Of a stretch of DNA of 42,444 nt, positions 42,201 through 42,444 are shown in pieces (positions within the stretch are counted from its first letter, which is position 1; each line of letters begins with the position of its first letter). The DNA comes from Scatosoma sp045576335 (GTDB taxonomy: Bacteria > Bacillota > Clostridia > Christensenellales > Borkfalkiaceae), in contig JAZNGH010000002.1 in NCBI GenBank assembly GCA_045576335.1, positions 1-42,444 on the forward strand, in the 5' to 3' direction. The notes beneath the pieces are model-generated. The model was not told where the DNA came from and did no database searches. It saw only the letters and a program-made list of their open reading frames with translations. The position numbers and the translations under genes were made by a program.

Positions 42201-42444
42201 TTAAGCGTTAACCTCGTAAACCGTCACACCGCAAAGGGTAATACCCGTTGCCGTTACGTTCCACGAGTTAGAATTATTGAGAACGCTCCATTGCGTACCC
42301 GTAGCCGCCGTTTCGGTGTACGTATACGTTTCCACGGTGGTCTGGTTTTTGTATACGCCCTCGCAAAGAATACCGTTCTTGCCCTCCAAGAAATCGGCAA
42401 GCGTTGCGTATTTTACGCAATTCGTTACAACGCCTTTATAGCCG
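42201..42444 (-). CDS. C-terminal fragment of a probable surface or binding protein (partial)
   Basis: The open frame enters from the right edge; 81 codons to TAA 42201-42203. Thr/Val/Tyr/Asn-rich with alternating strands (TTVETYTYTETAATGTQW, WNVTATGITLCGVTVYEVNA), typical of extracellular beta-rich domains. No family recognised. It probably precedes the lipoprotein in the same transcript. Confidence 0.6.
   Translation of the reverse strand, partial: GYKGVVTNCVKYATLADFLEGKNGILCEGVYKNQTTVETYTYTETAATGTQWSVLNNSNSWNVTATGITLCGVTVYEVNA

Noticed and set aside
1..42444. CRISPR array, insertion sequence or prophage genes
   Set aside because: No regular spaced repeats, transposase, integrase or phage structural genes were seen in either strand.

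Overview
The window reads as chromosome from an anaerobic, spore-forming Clostridia-type Firmicute, probably a gut lineage. The evidence is a class III (oxygen-sensitive) ribonucleotide reductase with NrdR-type operators, the mother-cell sporulation regulator SpoIIID, a YwiB/DUF1934 gene, a HelD-type RNA polymerase helicase, sigma-A promoters of TTGNNN-17-TATAAT form, a CCA-encoding tRNA gene and strong AGGAGG ribosome sites. A more precise placement would be guesswork. Almost everything is on the minus strand; only a 5' fragment at the left edge, an aldolase/regulator pair and ychF are on the plus strand.

Layout. 1-530: C-terminus of a CinA-like protein, a tRNA-Thr(CGT) gene, and a second copy of the 5' half of that tRNA 166 bp away. 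537-4104: nrdD-nrdG plus a membrane-anchored protein, behind a promoter overlapped by NrdR boxes. 4267-7675: a divergent Rho, YwiB/DUF1934, prephenate dehydrogenase and SpoIIID. 7707-9278: an HpcH/HpaI aldolase and a FadR-type regulator with an obvious operator. 9282-14022: topoisomerase IV (parE, parC). 14047-20328: a YjjG-like phosphatase, HelD, ArgS and YchF. 20339-21215: a guanylate-kinase-like domain fused to a ParB/Srx-like domain, with its own promoter. 21279-42444: one unbroken minus-strand gene train of at least 17 genes, with gaps of 0-80 bp and many overlaps, running from a surface protein and a lipoprotein through GH78, GH20, a GH106-like enzyme, sugar-acid/oxidoreductase genes, a GH-A enzyme, a GH94-type phosphorylase, a GH28-like protein, an esterase and an enolase-superfamily dehydratase to MurQ and a MurK-like kinase. 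It looks like a locus for taking apart a rhamnose- and amino-sugar-containing glycan or glycoside; no transporter or regulator for it lies inside the window.

The most notable signal concerns the codon TAG. Two highly conserved genes, nrdD (codon 648) and parE (codon 407), are each interrupted by a single in-frame TAG, and in both the conserved protein resumes in the same frame at the very next codon. Of about 34 readable gene ends, all use TAA or TGA except two that end in TAG, and each of those has an in-frame TAA within 0-3 codons. No gene is interrupted by TAA or TGA. This suggests leaky or reassigned UAG decoding, though two independent nonsense changes or assembly errors remain possible. 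Other points of interest are the kinase-ParB fusion, a Rho lacking the usual catalytic Glu, and the duplicated tRNA half.
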